The notes: generated by a model not told the origin, from the letters alone. Counted from the stretch's first letter, positions 17,673 through 26,947 are shown. The stretch: DNA of 64,000 bases from Flavobacterium sp. HJ-32-4 (GCF_022532105.1 NZ_CP092832.1:2819001-2883000), one strand, 5' to 3'. A program made the numbers and translations.

Positions 17673-18113
17673 TTACATGGCACCGGAGATACCTGCCCCG
17701 ACCATAATGAAAATTAATACAATGTAAAGGGCAATAAAAACAATGGTAAATATGCCTGCCAGCTTATAGTGGGTTTTGAGCGATCCAAGCGCATCGTTCA
17801 GCACCACGCTATCATTTTCCTCGAAGGCTCGTTTGATACGACTGGAGAATTGGAACAGATAAAAAAGTGGGAAAAAGAAAATCGCAGCAAAGACAACGTA
17901 AACCGCCCCAATTACTGCCCCGCCCACGCCGCCAAAAAGCCCGCCGCCGAAACTACCCATGGAAAACATGGCCAGTGCAGCTAACAGGAAAAACCCAACA
18001 CCAATAAAACCAATGATGCTGAGGAACAACGCCCATTTACCGGTGACACGAAGGAAGGAACGACCTGCCTCGTTCAATTGTACGTCAAAATTATCAAAGG
18101 AACTGTTTTCCAT
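17673..18113 (-). CDS. Membrane protein, DUF5362-like
   Basis: A 146-residue protein with three or four hydrophobic segments (about residues 27-52, 62-85, 118-143) separated by a glycine-rich stretch (GSFGGGLFGGVGG) and a conserved-looking soluble patch (FSSRIKRAFEENDSVVLNDALGSLKTHYKL) before the last helix. This arrangement matches the DUF5362 family of Bacteroidota, by memory and not by search. Function unknown. It has its own terminator and no coupled neighbour. Confidence 0.72.
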   Translation of the reverse strand: MENSSFDNFDVQLNEAGRSFLRVTGKWALFLSIIGFIGVGFFLLAALAMFSMGSFGGGLFGGVGGAVIGAVYVVFAAIFFFPLFYLFQFSSRIKRAFEENDSVVLNDALGSLKTHYKLAGIFTIVFIALYIVLIFIMVGAGISGAM

Positions 18114-18191
18114 AGTCTATAAAAGTTGATTAGATCCCAAAAATACATGTTGGGATTATGTTGACGACGTTAGTGCCGTTCAACTTATCAA

Positions 18192-19433
18192 CTAGTTTTC
18201 AAAAAGACGGAGGGTGTCGGTGATGATGCCGACGCATTCCAACAACTGCTCTTCGGTCATGACCAAAGGAGGCGCAAACCGGATGATGTTGCCATGCGTG
18301 GGTTTAGCCAACAGTCCGTTCTCGGCCATTTTCAGGCAGATATTCCAGGCGGTATCGCCGTCTTCTGAATCGTTAATGACGACGGCGTTGAGTAATCCTT
18401 TGCCCCTTACCAGGCTGCAAATTTTACTATTGGCAATATAGTCGTTCAGTTTCGCACGGAAAAGACGCCCGAGACGTTCGGCATTATCCGCCAGTTTCTC
18501 GTCTTCGACTACTGTCAAGGCTGCCATGGCGACGGCGGCGGCAAGCGGATTGCCCCCAAAGGTCGAACCGTGCTGCCCTGGTTTGATGACGTCCATGATA
18601 GCATCGTCGGCGAGAACGGCTGACACCGGATACACGCCACCTGAGACCGCTTTGCCCAACACCAATAGGTCGGGACGCACGTTTTCATGGTCGCAGGCGA
18701 TACGGCGTCCGGTGCGTGCGATGCCGGTTTGCACTTCATCCGCAATGAAAAGTGCCCCGTATTTTTCGCACAATGCTTTTGCCGCGGCAAGATAACCTTC
18801 CGATGGTACGTATACACCCGCTTCTCCCTGAATGGGCTCTACCAGGAAGCCGGCGACGTTGCCCGAGGCGAGTGCCTGTTCGAGGGCAGGAATGTCGTCA
18901 TACGGAATCCGGATGAAACCTTCTGTATAGGGACCAAAATTGCGACGGGCATTGGCGTCATTTGAAAACGAAATGATGGTCGTGGTGCGTCCGTGGAAGT
19001 TTCCTTCACAAACGATGATCTTCGCCTGTTGTTCGGCTATTCCTTTCTTCTCATAGGCCCATTTACGGCAGATCTTGATGGCCGTCTCTACTGCTTCTGC
19101 GCCCGTATTCATCGGGAGCATCTTATCAAAACCGAAATAGGACGTGAGAAACTTCTCGTATACCCCCAATTTATCGTTATAGAAGGCACGAGAGGTAAGT
19201 GTCAGTTGCTGCGCCTGGTTGACGAGCGCTTCAATAATCCGCGGATGACAATGCCCCTGGTTGACTGCGGAATAGGCCGATAGAAAATCGTAATACCGTT
19301 TTCCTTCCACATCCCATACAAACACACCCTGTCCCTTCGAAAGCACTACCGGTAAGGGATGGTAATTGTGGGCACCGTGGCGCTCTTCTAATTCAATGAG
19401 GGTTTCTGAGAGGGTCTGTTGGAGGACTGACAT
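18192..19433 (-). CDS. rocD: Ornithine--oxo-acid aminotransferase
   Basis: PLP-dependent class III aminotransferase that turns ornithine and 2-oxoglutarate into glutamate semialdehyde and glutamate, linking arginine and proline metabolism. The 413-residue protein has the characteristic opening SAYSAVNQGHCHPRI, MNTGAEAVETAIK for phosphate binding, GNFHGRTTTIISFS, FIADEVQTG and the PLP lysine in LLVLGKAVSGGVYPVS. HGSTFGGNPLAAAVA is also typical of RocD rather than ArgD. It is monocistronic as far as visible. Confidence 0.94.
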   Translation of the reverse strand: MSVLQQTLSETLIELEERHGAHNYHPLPVVLSKGQGVFVWDVEGKRYYDFLSAYSAVNQGHCHPRIIEALVNQAQQLTLTSRAFYNDKLGVYEKFLTSYFGFDKMLPMNTGAEAVETAIKICRKWAYEKKGIAEQQAKIIVCEGNFHGRTTTIISFSNDANARRNFGPYTEGFIRIPYDDIPALEQALASGNVAGFLVEPIQGEAGVYVPSEGYLAAAKALCEKYGALFIADEVQTGIARTGRRIACDHENVRPDLLVLGKAVSGGVYPVSAVLADDAIMDVIKPGQHGSTFGGNPLAAAVAMAALTVVEDEKLADNAERLGRLFRAKLNDYIANSKICSLVRGKGLLNAVVINDSEDGDTAWNICLKMAENGLLAKPTHGNIIRFAPPLVMTEEQLLECVGIITDTLRLFEN

Positions 19434-19544
19434 GAAATTGCATTTTTACTACTACGTTCTCAATTCCTTCTTAGCGGAGAGAAATCATCCGTAAACAGCG
19501 TAAAAATACACAGAAAAATGCAATATTCGTAAAAATCAGATGGT

Positions 19545-20582
19545 TTAACGCTTCTTTTTCGACAGGCGGAACAAGGGTAATTCCATTATAAAGGTCGATC
19601 CTTTACCCTCTCCGTCGCTCTGCGCTATGAGCGTTCCCTCAAAGCGGTTTACGATCTGTCGGCAAAGATAAAGTCCGGTAGGTGACTGCCCGTCCCCGGT
19701 TTTTGCCCGGAGGCGTTTGAAAATACCGGCCACATCATAAATGCCTTTTCCATAATCCCGCACCATGATCGACATGAGTCCGTGGCGCCGGGCGGCAACA
19801 AATTCAATTTTCCCACCTACATCTGAAAATTTAGCGGCGTTCCCCACGAGGTCAACCAACACGTCAAACAGCAGATCGTCGTCTACTTTGAGGTAAAAAG
19901 AACGTTCGGGGAGGCTCATCGACAATTCCAATTGCTTTGCGGTCAGCATCGGTTCAACGGCTCGGCGTACCCGTTGCCCTACCTCGGCAAATTCGACCCG
20001 CCGGACGCGAACGACTTTTCGTGCCAGTTCCTCTTCCTTGCGCATGGTTTCGAGGAAAATATCGACCAAAGAAGCCATCCGGGCACCTGCTTCGGTGATG
20101 CGATTGGCTACATTGGGATGTTGCGATCGAATTTCATCCCCAATCAGATTCAACGCCGATACCTCCGCGTGCATATTTGTGGATAACATCTCAATGACGC
20201 CCTGTCGCTGCAGCGTGGCGTTGTCGGCTGCCTGTACCACGGCGCGGACATCCTCTAAAAGCGTTGCCATTTCGTCGCCTTCAAAGGCTGGGAACGTGAG
20301 TGCTTCCTTTTTCTTGCGATAGGCCTCCATCGACTGCGTGGCATAGCGAATCGGATGCAACAATCTTCTTACCGCAGGCAATACCAACAAAAGCGCCAGG
20401 ATAGCGGTTCCTAACGGAACGATGAGCAACTCACGTGGCCCCAATTGGGCGTGCAGCATATAAAAAAACGTCATCGTAGCGAGGGCGGAAACACCCACCC
20501 CGATGACGATGACAAATGCGAATTTCGAAAAGTAACTGTTGTGAAGCCAAGCGAACGAACTAAGCGTGCGGTATAGTCTCAT
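19545..20582 (-). CDS. Sensor histidine kinase with unusual phosphoacceptor region
   Basis: A 345-residue membrane kinase: two membrane helices (about 22-45 and 53-72), a HAMP-like linker (about 73-110), a dimerisation helix pair and a C-terminal HATPase domain with N-box DLVGNAAKFS, G1 VRDYGKGI, and G2 GLYLCRQIV. In place of the usual SHELRTPL H-box it has MLSTNMHAEVSALNLIGDEI; the His is present but without the E/D-L-R-T-P context, which speaks for an atypical or degenerate kinase. No response regulator lies next to it, so it is an orphan. No periplasmic sensor domain is visible: the loop between the helices is short. Confidence 0.8.
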   Translation of the reverse strand: MRLYRTLSSFAWLHNSYFSKFAFVIVIGVGVSALATMTFFYMLHAQLGPRELLIVPLGTAILALLLVLPAVRRLLHPIRYATQSMEAYRKKKEALTFPAFEGDEMATLLEDVRAVVQAADNATLQRQGVIEMLSTNMHAEVSALNLIGDEIRSQHPNVANRITEAGARMASLVDIFLETMRKEEELARKVVRVRRVEFAEVGQRVRRAVEPMLTAKQLELSMSLPERSFYLKVDDDLLFDVLVDLVGNAAKFSDVGGKIEFVAARRHGLMSIMVRDYGKGIYDVAGIFKRLRAKTGDGQSPTGLYLCRQIVNRFEGTLIAQSDGEGKGSTFIMELPLFRLSKKKR

Positions 20583-20684
20583 CGATGTATCTTTTTACTG
20601 TGACTTCGACAATATACGTATTTTACTACACCATGGTTTTAAACTCGGTTATCCGACCTATTTCGTCGATTAGCGGCAATCGCG

Positions 20685-20692
20685 TACTTTTG
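20685..20692 (+). promoter_or_regulatory. -7 box four bases before rlmD
   Basis: TACTTTTG at 20685-20692, with the rlmD ATG at 20697. The transcript must be leaderless or have a leader of a few bases. Confidence 0.6.
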
Positions 20693-20696
20693 CCGG

Positions 20697-22109
20697 ATGG
20701 GAAAACGAAGTGCCGACAGGCTCATTTTTGAAAATATCGCCGTAACCGATGCCGGCGCCAAAGGAGTATCGGTCGCCAAAGCCCCTGACGGACGGGTGAT
20801 CTTCATCCCGAATGTAGTGCCGGGAGACATCGTTGACGTGCAGACCTTCCGGAAGCGCAAGGCCTATTATGAAGGCAAGGCCATCGCCATCCGGCAGGCT
20901 TCGCCCCATCGCACCGAACCGGTGTGTGAGCATTTCGGCAGTTGTGGCGGCTGTAAATGGCAGAACATGACGTATGAACGCCAGCTTTTCCACAAGGAAA
21001 ACGAAGTGATCAACCACCTGCGCCGCATCGGGAAAATCGAACTTCCGGAGTGTGAACCGATCCTGGGCTCGAAGGAAACGTATTTCTACCGCAACAAAAT
21101 GGAATTCGCCTTCTCGAATGCCCGTTGGCTGACACCTGAGGAGATTGCATCCGGAGAGGAGGCGAACGACCGCGACGCGTTGGGCTTCCATATTCCACGG
21201 ATGTGGGACAAAATACTTGACATCCGCAAATGCTGGCTCCAACCGGATCCCTCAAATGCTATCCGTAATGGCTTGCGCGAGTTTGCCCGCAACCATGACA
21301 TCCCGTTCTTCGACCCGCGCAACCACGGTGGACTGCTGCGTACGCTCATGATCCGGACGGCGTCAACCGGTGAGGTCATGGTGTTGATCCAGTTTTACCA
21401 GGAAGACCGCGAAAAGCGCGAGTTGGTACTTGACTATCTGGCGGATACGTTCCCGCAGATTACGTCGCTGTTGTATGTCATCAACGGCAAGGCCAACGAT
21501 ACCATCTACGACCAGGAGGTGCACCTATACAAAGGACGGGTCTACATCCTCGAAGAGATGGAAGGCCTTTCCTTCAGCATCAACGCCAAATCCTTCTACC
21601 AAACGAATCCGGCCCAGGCGTATGAACTTTATAAAGTCGCCCGCGATTTCGCCGGCCTGACCGGAAACGAAGTAGTCTATGACCTTTACACCGGAACGGG
21701 CACCATTGCGCAGTTCGTATCGCGGAATGCCCGCAAAGTCGTAGGCGTTGAAGCCGTTCCGGAAGCGATTGCCGATGCATGGGAGAACGCCCGACGAAAC
21801 GGCATCGAAAATTGCAGCTTCCATGTGGGCGATATGAAAAATGTGTTTAACGACGCGTTTATTGCCGAACATGGGCGCCCTGATGTCATCATTACCGATC
21901 CACCACGAGACGGCATGCACCGCGATGTAGTGGAGCAAATCCTGAAGATTGCGCCTGAAAAAGTCGTGTATGTATCGTGTAACTCCGCCACCCAGGCCCG
22001 TGACCTTGCCCTCATGGATGCTCAGTACAAAGTGACGCGCGTGCGGCCGGTTGACATGTTTCCGCAGACGCACCATGTCGAAAATGTCGTACTTTTGGAA
22101 AAACGATAG
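20697..22109 (+). CDS. rlmD: 23S rRNA (uracil-5-)-methyltransferase RlmD
   Basis: SAM-dependent enzyme that makes 5-methyluridine in 23S rRNA (U1939 in E. coli). 470 residues: N-terminal TRAM domain (about 1-65), the 4Fe-4S cysteines in CEHFGSCGGCKWQ and later CWLQP, and the methyltransferase domain with DLYTGTGTIAQFV, ITDPPRDGMH and the catalytic Cys in YVSCNSATQARDL. It leads a three-gene operon with DUF6452 and DUF6048 proteins, an order seen repeatedly in Flavobacteria; the reason is unknown. Confidence 0.94.
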   Translation: MGKRSADRLIFENIAVTDAGAKGVSVAKAPDGRVIFIPNVVPGDIVDVQTFRKRKAYYEGKAIAIRQASPHRTEPVCEHFGSCGGCKWQNMTYERQLFHKENEVINHLRRIGKIELPECEPILGSKETYFYRNKMEFAFSNARWLTPEEIASGEEANDRDALGFHIPRMWDKILDIRKCWLQPDPSNAIRNGLREFARNHDIPFFDPRNHGGLLRTLMIRTASTGEVMVLIQFYQEDREKRELVLDYLADTFPQITSLLYVINGKANDTIYDQEVHLYKGRVYILEEMEGLSFSINAKSFYQTNPAQAYELYKVARDFAGLTGNEVVYDLYTGTGTIAQFVSRNARKVVGVEAVPEAIADAWENARRNGIENCSFHVGDMKNVFNDAFIAEHGRPDVIITDPPRDGMHRDVVEQILKIAPEKVVYVSCNSATQARDLALMDAQYKVTRVRPVDMFPQTHHVENVVLLEKR

Positions 22110-22119
22110 CTGATTGCTT

Positions 22120-22677
22120 ATGAAAAAGCTCCCGGCGCTGCTGTTACTGGCCGCGCTTGCCCTTGTCTCATGCGAGAAAGACGATATCTGCGACGGAGGT
22201 GCGTCGAGTACGCCGCGCGTCGTAATCGAATTTTTCGACATCGCCGACCCCTCCGAATCCAAGAACGTGATTGACCTGAAGGTAGTCGGAACCGGAATGG
22301 AGACGCCATTGGTCTTCAATGAAGCGGCTACCGACGACCGGCAATATCTGGCCAACACCAATAAGATAGCGGTGCCACTCCGAACCACCAGTGGAAATAC
22401 CGAATACGCGTTCATTTTCAATGCCGACGCGACCGACCCTACCCAAACCTTTACCGATACGATAGACTTTAACTATACGACGAGCGAAGTGTATGTATCG
22501 CGGGCCTGCGGTTTTAAAAAGGAATTCGACTTCCTACCGGGAACGGATCCGCTGATGCCGCCCGTTATGCTGAACAACAACCCGAATGCCGGTTCCGGCT
22601 CGTGGATACAGGACATACGTATCGTACAATACCACATCGAAGATGAAACGGAGACACACGTATATATTATGTATTAG
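22120..22677 (+). CDS. DUF6452-family lipoprotein
   Basis: A 185-residue lipoprotein (lipobox LALVSC at about residue 18, then EKDDICDGG). The C-terminal pattern (TIDFNYTTSEVYVSRACGFKKEFD) and its place after rlmD match the DUF6452 family. The start is the ATG at 22120, 10 bases after the rlmD stop. Its last 35 bases overlap the start of the DUF6048 gene in another frame, so the two are probably translated together and form a functional unit at the cell envelope. Molecular function unknown. Confidence 0.85.
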   Translation: MKKLPALLLLAALALVSCEKDDICDGGASSTPRVVIEFFDIADPSESKNVIDLKVVGTGMETPLVFNEAATDDRQYLANTNKIAVPLRTTSGNTEYAFIFNADATDPTQTFTDTIDFNYTTSEVYVSRACGFKKEFDFLPGTDPLMPPVMLNNNPNAGSGSWIQDIRIVQYHIEDETETHVYIMY

Positions 22678-23392
22678 CCTTCTGCTGGCGGTCAGTGCAG
22701 GTTTTGCACAATCGCCAACAGCCGACAGTGTGCCAATCCGGAAAGACCGTTATGGCCTTCGGTTGGGTGTTGACGTGCTGAAACTGGCGCGGACTTTTTA
22801 TGAGAACGACTACCGCGGACTCGAACTGACGGGGGATTATCGCCTTTCAAAGCGGTATTATGCGGCGGCGGAAGTAGGTAATGAAAGTAAAACGACGGTA
22901 GAAGACAATATCAATTTCACGACGAAAGGCAGCTACGTGAAGATCGGGTTTGACTATAATGCCCACACCAACTGGCTGGATCTTGAAAACATGATCTATA
23001 TCGGCTTGCGCTATGGATTCAGTACGTTCCAGCAGGAGTTGAACTCGTATCGCGTGTACAATCCAAACCCGTATTGGGGTGAGGACGACCAATCGATTTC
23101 AGGTAATGAATACAAAGGACTGACGGCGCATTGGGCGGAAGCCGTGGTGGGTATAAAGGCGCAGGTCTTTCGGGATGTATTCGTAGGCTTCAGCTTCCGG
23201 ATGAACCGCCTTCTTTCGAGCAAAGAACCAAGCGGATTCGAAAACCTGTACATACCCGGATACAACCGCGTATACTCCGCAGAGTTCGGGGTAGGAATGA
23301 ACTATACGGTCTCTTATTTCATCCCTCTGTATAAGAAGGACAAGGTCAAGGCAGGGAAAAGCGACGGGAAAAAGACCAAAAAGGGAAACTGA
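22643..23392 (+). CDS. DUF6048-family outer membrane beta-barrel protein
   Basis: A 249-residue exported protein with signal peptide ending VSAGFAQ. The mature part is a likely beta-barrel: GLRLGVDVLKLARTFY, strands ending in aromatic residues, and FGVGMNYTVSYFIPLYK near the C-terminus, which ends in a Lys-rich tail. Position and length fit DUF6048. The ATG at 22643 lies inside the upstream gene (35-base overlap), typical of this gene pair. Probably works together with the DUF6452 lipoprotein. Confidence 0.85.
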   Translation: MKRRHTYILCISLLLAVSAGFAQSPTADSVPIRKDRYGLRLGVDVLKLARTFYENDYRGLELTGDYRLSKRYYAAAEVGNESKTTVEDNINFTTKGSYVKIGFDYNAHTNWLDLENMIYIGLRYGFSTFQQELNSYRVYNPNPYWGEDDQSISGNEYKGLTAHWAEAVVGIKAQVFRDVFVGFSFRMNRLLSSKEPSGFENLYIPGYNRVYSAEFGVGMNYTVSYFIPLYKKDKVKAGKSDGKKTKKGN

Positions 23393-23394
23393 CG

Positions 23395-23511
23395 CTAATC
23401 CAAAAACACCAGGACCATCCCTACGGCGGCAACCGCAAGGCAAAAGAACGCCAACCCGAGTCTTCCTTCGAGGTCACGCATCCTGTTGATGTTTCGTAAA
23501 ATGGTACGCAT
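23395..23511 (-). CDS. Possible 38-residue single-helix membrane protein
   Basis: ATG at 23511 to a TAG at 23395; the translation starts MRTILRNINRMRDLEGR and continues as a clean hydrophobic helix (about residues 18-37) ending FLD. The basic N-terminus followed by one helix and the stop two bases away from the convergent DUF6048 stop fit the tight gene packing of this window. Codon use looks like that of the neighbours. No homologue is known to me. Confidence 0.5.
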   Translation of the reverse strand: MRTILRNINRMRDLEGRLGLAFFCLAVAAVGMVLVFLD

Positions 23512-23732
23512 GTTGGGTGATTTGGGGGGTTACACAAAATGCTGTTGCGGTTTCACTTGGCTAAATTACGGCGCTTGGTTGGATTCATACCGCGTATTTC
23601 TACGTGATTTTGAGAACCCTTACCTAAAATTACAAAAAAATAAGTCTCAAAAAAACCTTTTTTTAACTTATTTTTTAGACTAGTTCACTACCGTAACGAG
23701 GGCTAATTGTCGAACTTGCAGTCTGTTTGGAG
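23512..23732. other. AT-rich intergenic stretch with hairpin
   Basis: No gene seen. It contains an inverted repeat AGTCT-C-A-run / T-run-AGACT at about 23643-23681, very AT-rich, perhaps a weak terminator or a remnant. Confidence 0.4.
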
Positions 23733-23740
23733 TATTTTTG
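23733..23740 (+). promoter_or_regulatory. -7 box upstream of the dienelactone hydrolase gene
   Basis: TATTTTTG, 21 bases before the ATG at 23762. Confidence 0.5.
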
Positions 23741-23761
23741 TTGATTTAGTAAAAAAGACCC

Positions 23762-24529
23762 ATGAAACGCATTTTTATTCTCTGTATGGCATTTTTTTCA
23801 CTCACTGCCGCTTTCGGACAATTGGATCCGGTTGGGTATGTGGAGAACGGACAACAACTGCGAGGGTACTCGGCGCTTCCGGCGCGTGAGATACGTGAGA
23901 AAGCCGGTGTTTTGATTCTACCCGCCTGGATGGGTATCGACGACCACGCGAAAGAGGCAGCGTTATCACTGGCTAAAATGGGCTACCATGCCTTTGTGGC
24001 CGATATCTACGGAGAAGGGAAATACCCTAAGAACATGGAAGAAGCCGGCAAAATGGCCGGTTATTATAAAAAGAACATCGGCGAGTACCACAAACGCATC
24101 CAGGCCGCGCTTGACCAGTTGATCAAGGCCGGTGCTGATCCCAACCGCATCGTCGTGATCGGCTATTGTTTCGGGGGAACAGGCGCCATCGAGGCCGCGC
24201 GGATGAACATGGCAGTAAAGGGCGTCGTATCCTTCCACGGCGGTTTAGGTCGTGATGCTGCACGTGCCATCCAAACCATTGCACCTAAGGTCTTGGTGTT
24301 GCACGGCGCCGACGATCCTTACGTGCCCGCCGACGAAGTCGCTACTTTCCAGCAAGAAATGCGCGACGGCAAGGCCGATTGGCAGATGATTTACTACGCC
24401 GGTGCCGTACACGCCTTCAGCGACCCTTATGCCGGCAGCGACAATTCGAAAGGTGCCGCTTACAATGCCAAGGCCGCTTCCCGTTCGTGGGAGCATATGT
24501 TGGTTTTCCTGAAAGAGGTCCTGAAATAA
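23762..24529 (+). CDS. Exported dienelactone hydrolase family protein
   Basis: A 255-residue alpha/beta hydrolase with a Sec signal (residues 1-20, TAAFGQ). The catalytic triad is complete: C136 in GYCFGG, D185 in LHGADDPYVP and H217 in GAVHAFSD. The Cys nucleophile is the mark of the dienelactone hydrolase family, but exported Bacteroidota members rarely degrade aromatics; the substrate is open. Followed after 42 bases by the DUF3667 gene, perhaps one transcript. Confidence 0.9.
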   Translation: MKRIFILCMAFFSLTAAFGQLDPVGYVENGQQLRGYSALPAREIREKAGVLILPAWMGIDDHAKEAALSLAKMGYHAFVADIYGEGKYPKNMEEAGKMAGYYKKNIGEYHKRIQAALDQLIKAGADPNRIVVIGYCFGGTGAIEAARMNMAVKGVVSFHGGLGRDAARAIQTIAPKVLVLHGADDPYVPADEVATFQQEMRDGKADWQMIYYAGAVHAFSDPYAGSDNSKGAAYNAKAASRSWEHMLVFLKEVLK

Positions 24530-24571
24530 CACCGGATTTTTTGTAGTTTAGCGCAAACCACCGCTAACCAC

Positions 24572-25600
24572 ATGTCAAAACATCCGCTACGTCAAGACAA
24601 GACCTGCCTGAACTGCCGGCACGTCGTGGAAAAACGTTATTGTCCGAATTGCGGACAGGAAAATACCGACACCCGAAAATCGTTCCATGAGCTCTTCGTC
24701 CACTTTTTCGAGGACCTGACGCATTATGAGAACTCCTTCTGGAAAACCATCCGGAACCTGTTGCTACGGCCGGCTTCCCTCACCAGGGAATACCTGTCAG
24801 GCAAACGGATGTCGTATCTGGCGCCGGTTCGGTTGTATATCTTCATCAGTTTCGTGACCTTCCTGACCATTGGGCTATTACCTTCCGATGATGACGAACA
24901 TGACAACGTAGTCAACATAGGCTCTCACCAGACACCCACAAAACCCAACGACGAAATACCAGCGGTAATGGGCGTCCAACTTGACAGCCTTGAGAAAAAA
25001 AATGCGGTAGAAGTGAAACGTAACGATGACCTGGTGGTAGGTGATTATGAATCCGTACGCGCGCTTGATTCCGCGCAGGCGAAGCTTCCTGAAGCAAAGA
25101 AACTGGGCTGGCTGGAATACAAATTGGAGCGAAGTTTTGCCGAGGTCAATGAGTATAAGAAAAAACATCCCGAGGAGTACGAGCGGAAACTGGCCGAATC
25201 CATCCAACACAATATACCAAAGGCCATCTTCCTATATATGCCGCTTTTCGCGTTCGGGCTCTGGATCTTCCACGGAAAGAAACGCTGGTATTATTTCGAC
25301 CACGGTATCTTTACCCTCCATTATTTCTCGTTCCTTCTCTTGACATTTACGTTGACGTCGGTGCTCGTGGAATTGCTTGATTTGATTCCCGTCAGTTGGA
25401 TTGACGCCATCAACATTGTGTTGACCTTATTCCTGATGGGCTGGTGGTTCTTCTACTTCTTCCGGTCACACAGCAAATTCTATGGCGAAAAACGCTGGGT
25501 ATCGCGACTGAAAGGTCTCGCTCTTTTCGTTATCAACATTTTCCTAATTTCCTTCTTTATCGTAGGCCTGCTGATTTACAGCATGGTAAACCTCCACTGA
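24572..25600 (+). CDS. DUF3667 zinc-ribbon membrane protein
   Basis: A 342-residue protein with an N-terminal zinc ribbon (CLNCRHVV...YCPNCGQ, residues 11-31), then the signature FEDLTHYENSFWKTIRNLLLRPASLTREYLSGKRMSYLAPVRLYIFIS leading into the first membrane helix. A charged middle loop (about 115-210) is followed by three or four more membrane helices (about 218-342). Function unknown. It is separated from the M28 peptidase start by one base, so both are translated from one message. Confidence 0.88.
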   Translation: MSKHPLRQDKTCLNCRHVVEKRYCPNCGQENTDTRKSFHELFVHFFEDLTHYENSFWKTIRNLLLRPASLTREYLSGKRMSYLAPVRLYIFISFVTFLTIGLLPSDDDEHDNVVNIGSHQTPTKPNDEIPAVMGVQLDSLEKKNAVEVKRNDDLVVGDYESVRALDSAQAKLPEAKKLGWLEYKLERSFAEVNEYKKKHPEEYERKLAESIQHNIPKAIFLYMPLFAFGLWIFHGKKRWYYFDHGIFTLHYFSFLLLTFTLTSVLVELLDLIPVSWIDAINIVLTLFLMGWWFFYFFRSHSKFYGEKRWVSRLKGLALFVINIFLISFFIVGLLIYSMVNLH

Positions 25601-25601
25601 C

Positions 25602-26606
25602 ATGAAACGACTACTGCTATGCGGCGCGCTGTTCGCCACCGCACTTACCTTCGGGCAGAAAGACGCCCAGAAATATGCCAAAACCATTACCGCGGCGGAG
25701 CTGAAGGCGCACCTGACAATCATCGCATCGGATGAAATGGAAGGGCGCGATACCGGATCAGAAGGGCAAAAGAAAGCTGGACGTTATCTGATCGAACAGT
25801 ATAAGAAGGAGGGCATTCCGGCACCGAACGCCGCGCCAGAATACCTGCAACCGGTTTCTTCCGAATATATGTTCACCGTCGGAGGTGAAAAACTACCGGA
25901 CTCGGAGAATATCGTTGCCTTTATCGAAGGATCGGAACTGCCCGGCGAAATCGTGGTGGTGTCGGCGCACTACGACCATGTAGGCACCCGAAACGGGGTG
26001 GTATATAACGGTGCGGACGATGACGGCACCGGAACCTCTACCCTGCTGGAAATCGCCCAGGCGCTGCAACAGGCGAAGAAAGACGGGAAGGGCCCTCGCC
26101 GGTCGGTGTTGATTTTGCATTGTACGGGAGAGGAACACGGACTCTACGGCTCGCAATTCTACTCGGAACATCCGTTGTTTCCGCTGGAGGACACCGTAGC
26201 CGATGTTAACATCGATATGATCGGACGGCACGACGACGCGCACAAAAAAAGCAGTGATTATATCTACGTGATCGGATCCGATTACCTGTCGACCGACCTC
26301 TACAACATCTGCGAAAAGGCGAATTATGGCAAGCTGGCCCTCGATTATACTTATAACGACCGCCGCGACCCGAACCGTTTCTACTACCGTTCCGACCACT
26401 ACAACTTCGGGAAGAACGGCGTGCCGTCGGTGTTTCTGTTCACAGGCGTGCACGAAGATTACCACCAACCGGGTGATGATGTCGAGAAAATCGAGTTCGA
26501 GGCATTCGAAAAACGCGCGCGCTATGCGTTTGCCATCGTGTGGGAAATCGCCAACCGCGATGGGCGCCTGAAAATCGACCGCGACGGCAACGGCAACCCC
26601 AAGTAA
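25602..26606 (+). CDS. Exported M28-family zinc aminopeptidase
   Basis: A 334-residue secreted metallopeptidase with signal peptide ending LTFGQ (residue 19). Co-catalytic zinc ligands and the base are all present: H123 in SAHYDHVG, D139 in NGADDDGTG, E177/E178 in CTGEEHGLYGS, D205 in NIDMIGRHDD and H266 in SDHYNFGKNGVPS. It probably trims peptides in the periplasm or outside. Starts one base after the DUF3667 stop and ends exactly at the stop of the convergent small gene. Confidence 0.92.
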   Translation: MKRLLLCGALFATALTFGQKDAQKYAKTITAAELKAHLTIIASDEMEGRDTGSEGQKKAGRYLIEQYKKEGIPAPNAAPEYLQPVSSEYMFTVGGEKLPDSENIVAFIEGSELPGEIVVVSAHYDHVGTRNGVVYNGADDDGTGTSTLLEIAQALQQAKKDGKGPRRSVLILHCTGEEHGLYGSQFYSEHPLFPLEDTVADVNIDMIGRHDDAHKKSSDYIYVIGSDYLSTDLYNICEKANYGKLALDYTYNDRRDPNRFYYRSDHYNFGKNGVPSVFLFTGVHEDYHQPGDDVEKIEFEAFEKRARYAFAIVWEIANRDGRLKIDRDGNGNPK

Positions 26607-26864
26607 TTACAACCGCTCGTTCTTTATGACCTGCATCTTTCCGATGGGAATGGTGTCGGTACCGTCATGCGTAATGCGGACGCCCAACAAGTCAATGGGC
26701 AAGCCAGCGGCACCCGTATCCGAGTGCTTGACTTCTCGCACCAGGTTTTCGTAATCGTTGGGATGCACGACGATTGAATCGCCCGCGTCAATGCGGTGGG
26801 TGATGATGTAATCCCGCAGTACGGGAAAGGTGATGGTATGGCCGATGGTGACAAGTGTAGACAT
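26607..26864 (-). CDS. Small protein of unknown function
   Basis: An 85-residue soluble protein, no signal or membrane helix. It opens MSTLVTIGHTITFPVLRDYIITHRI and contains VVHPNDYENLVREV and LPIDLLGVRITHDGTDTIPIGKM, compatible with a small all-beta or alpha-beta fold. Not recognised. Its stop abuts the M28 stop with no gap (the two stops form TAATTA). Codon use looks normal. Confidence 0.7.
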   Translation of the reverse strand: MSTLVTIGHTITFPVLRDYIITHRIDAGDSIVVHPNDYENLVREVKHSDTGAAGLPIDLLGVRITHDGTDTIPIGKMQVIKNERL

Positions 26865-26947
26865 AGCTTATGATTTAGGATACCTTAATGTACGACCCCT
26901 CGATCGAAATCGGCAACGGTTTAGGATTTTGTTGGGAGGAAACGTGT

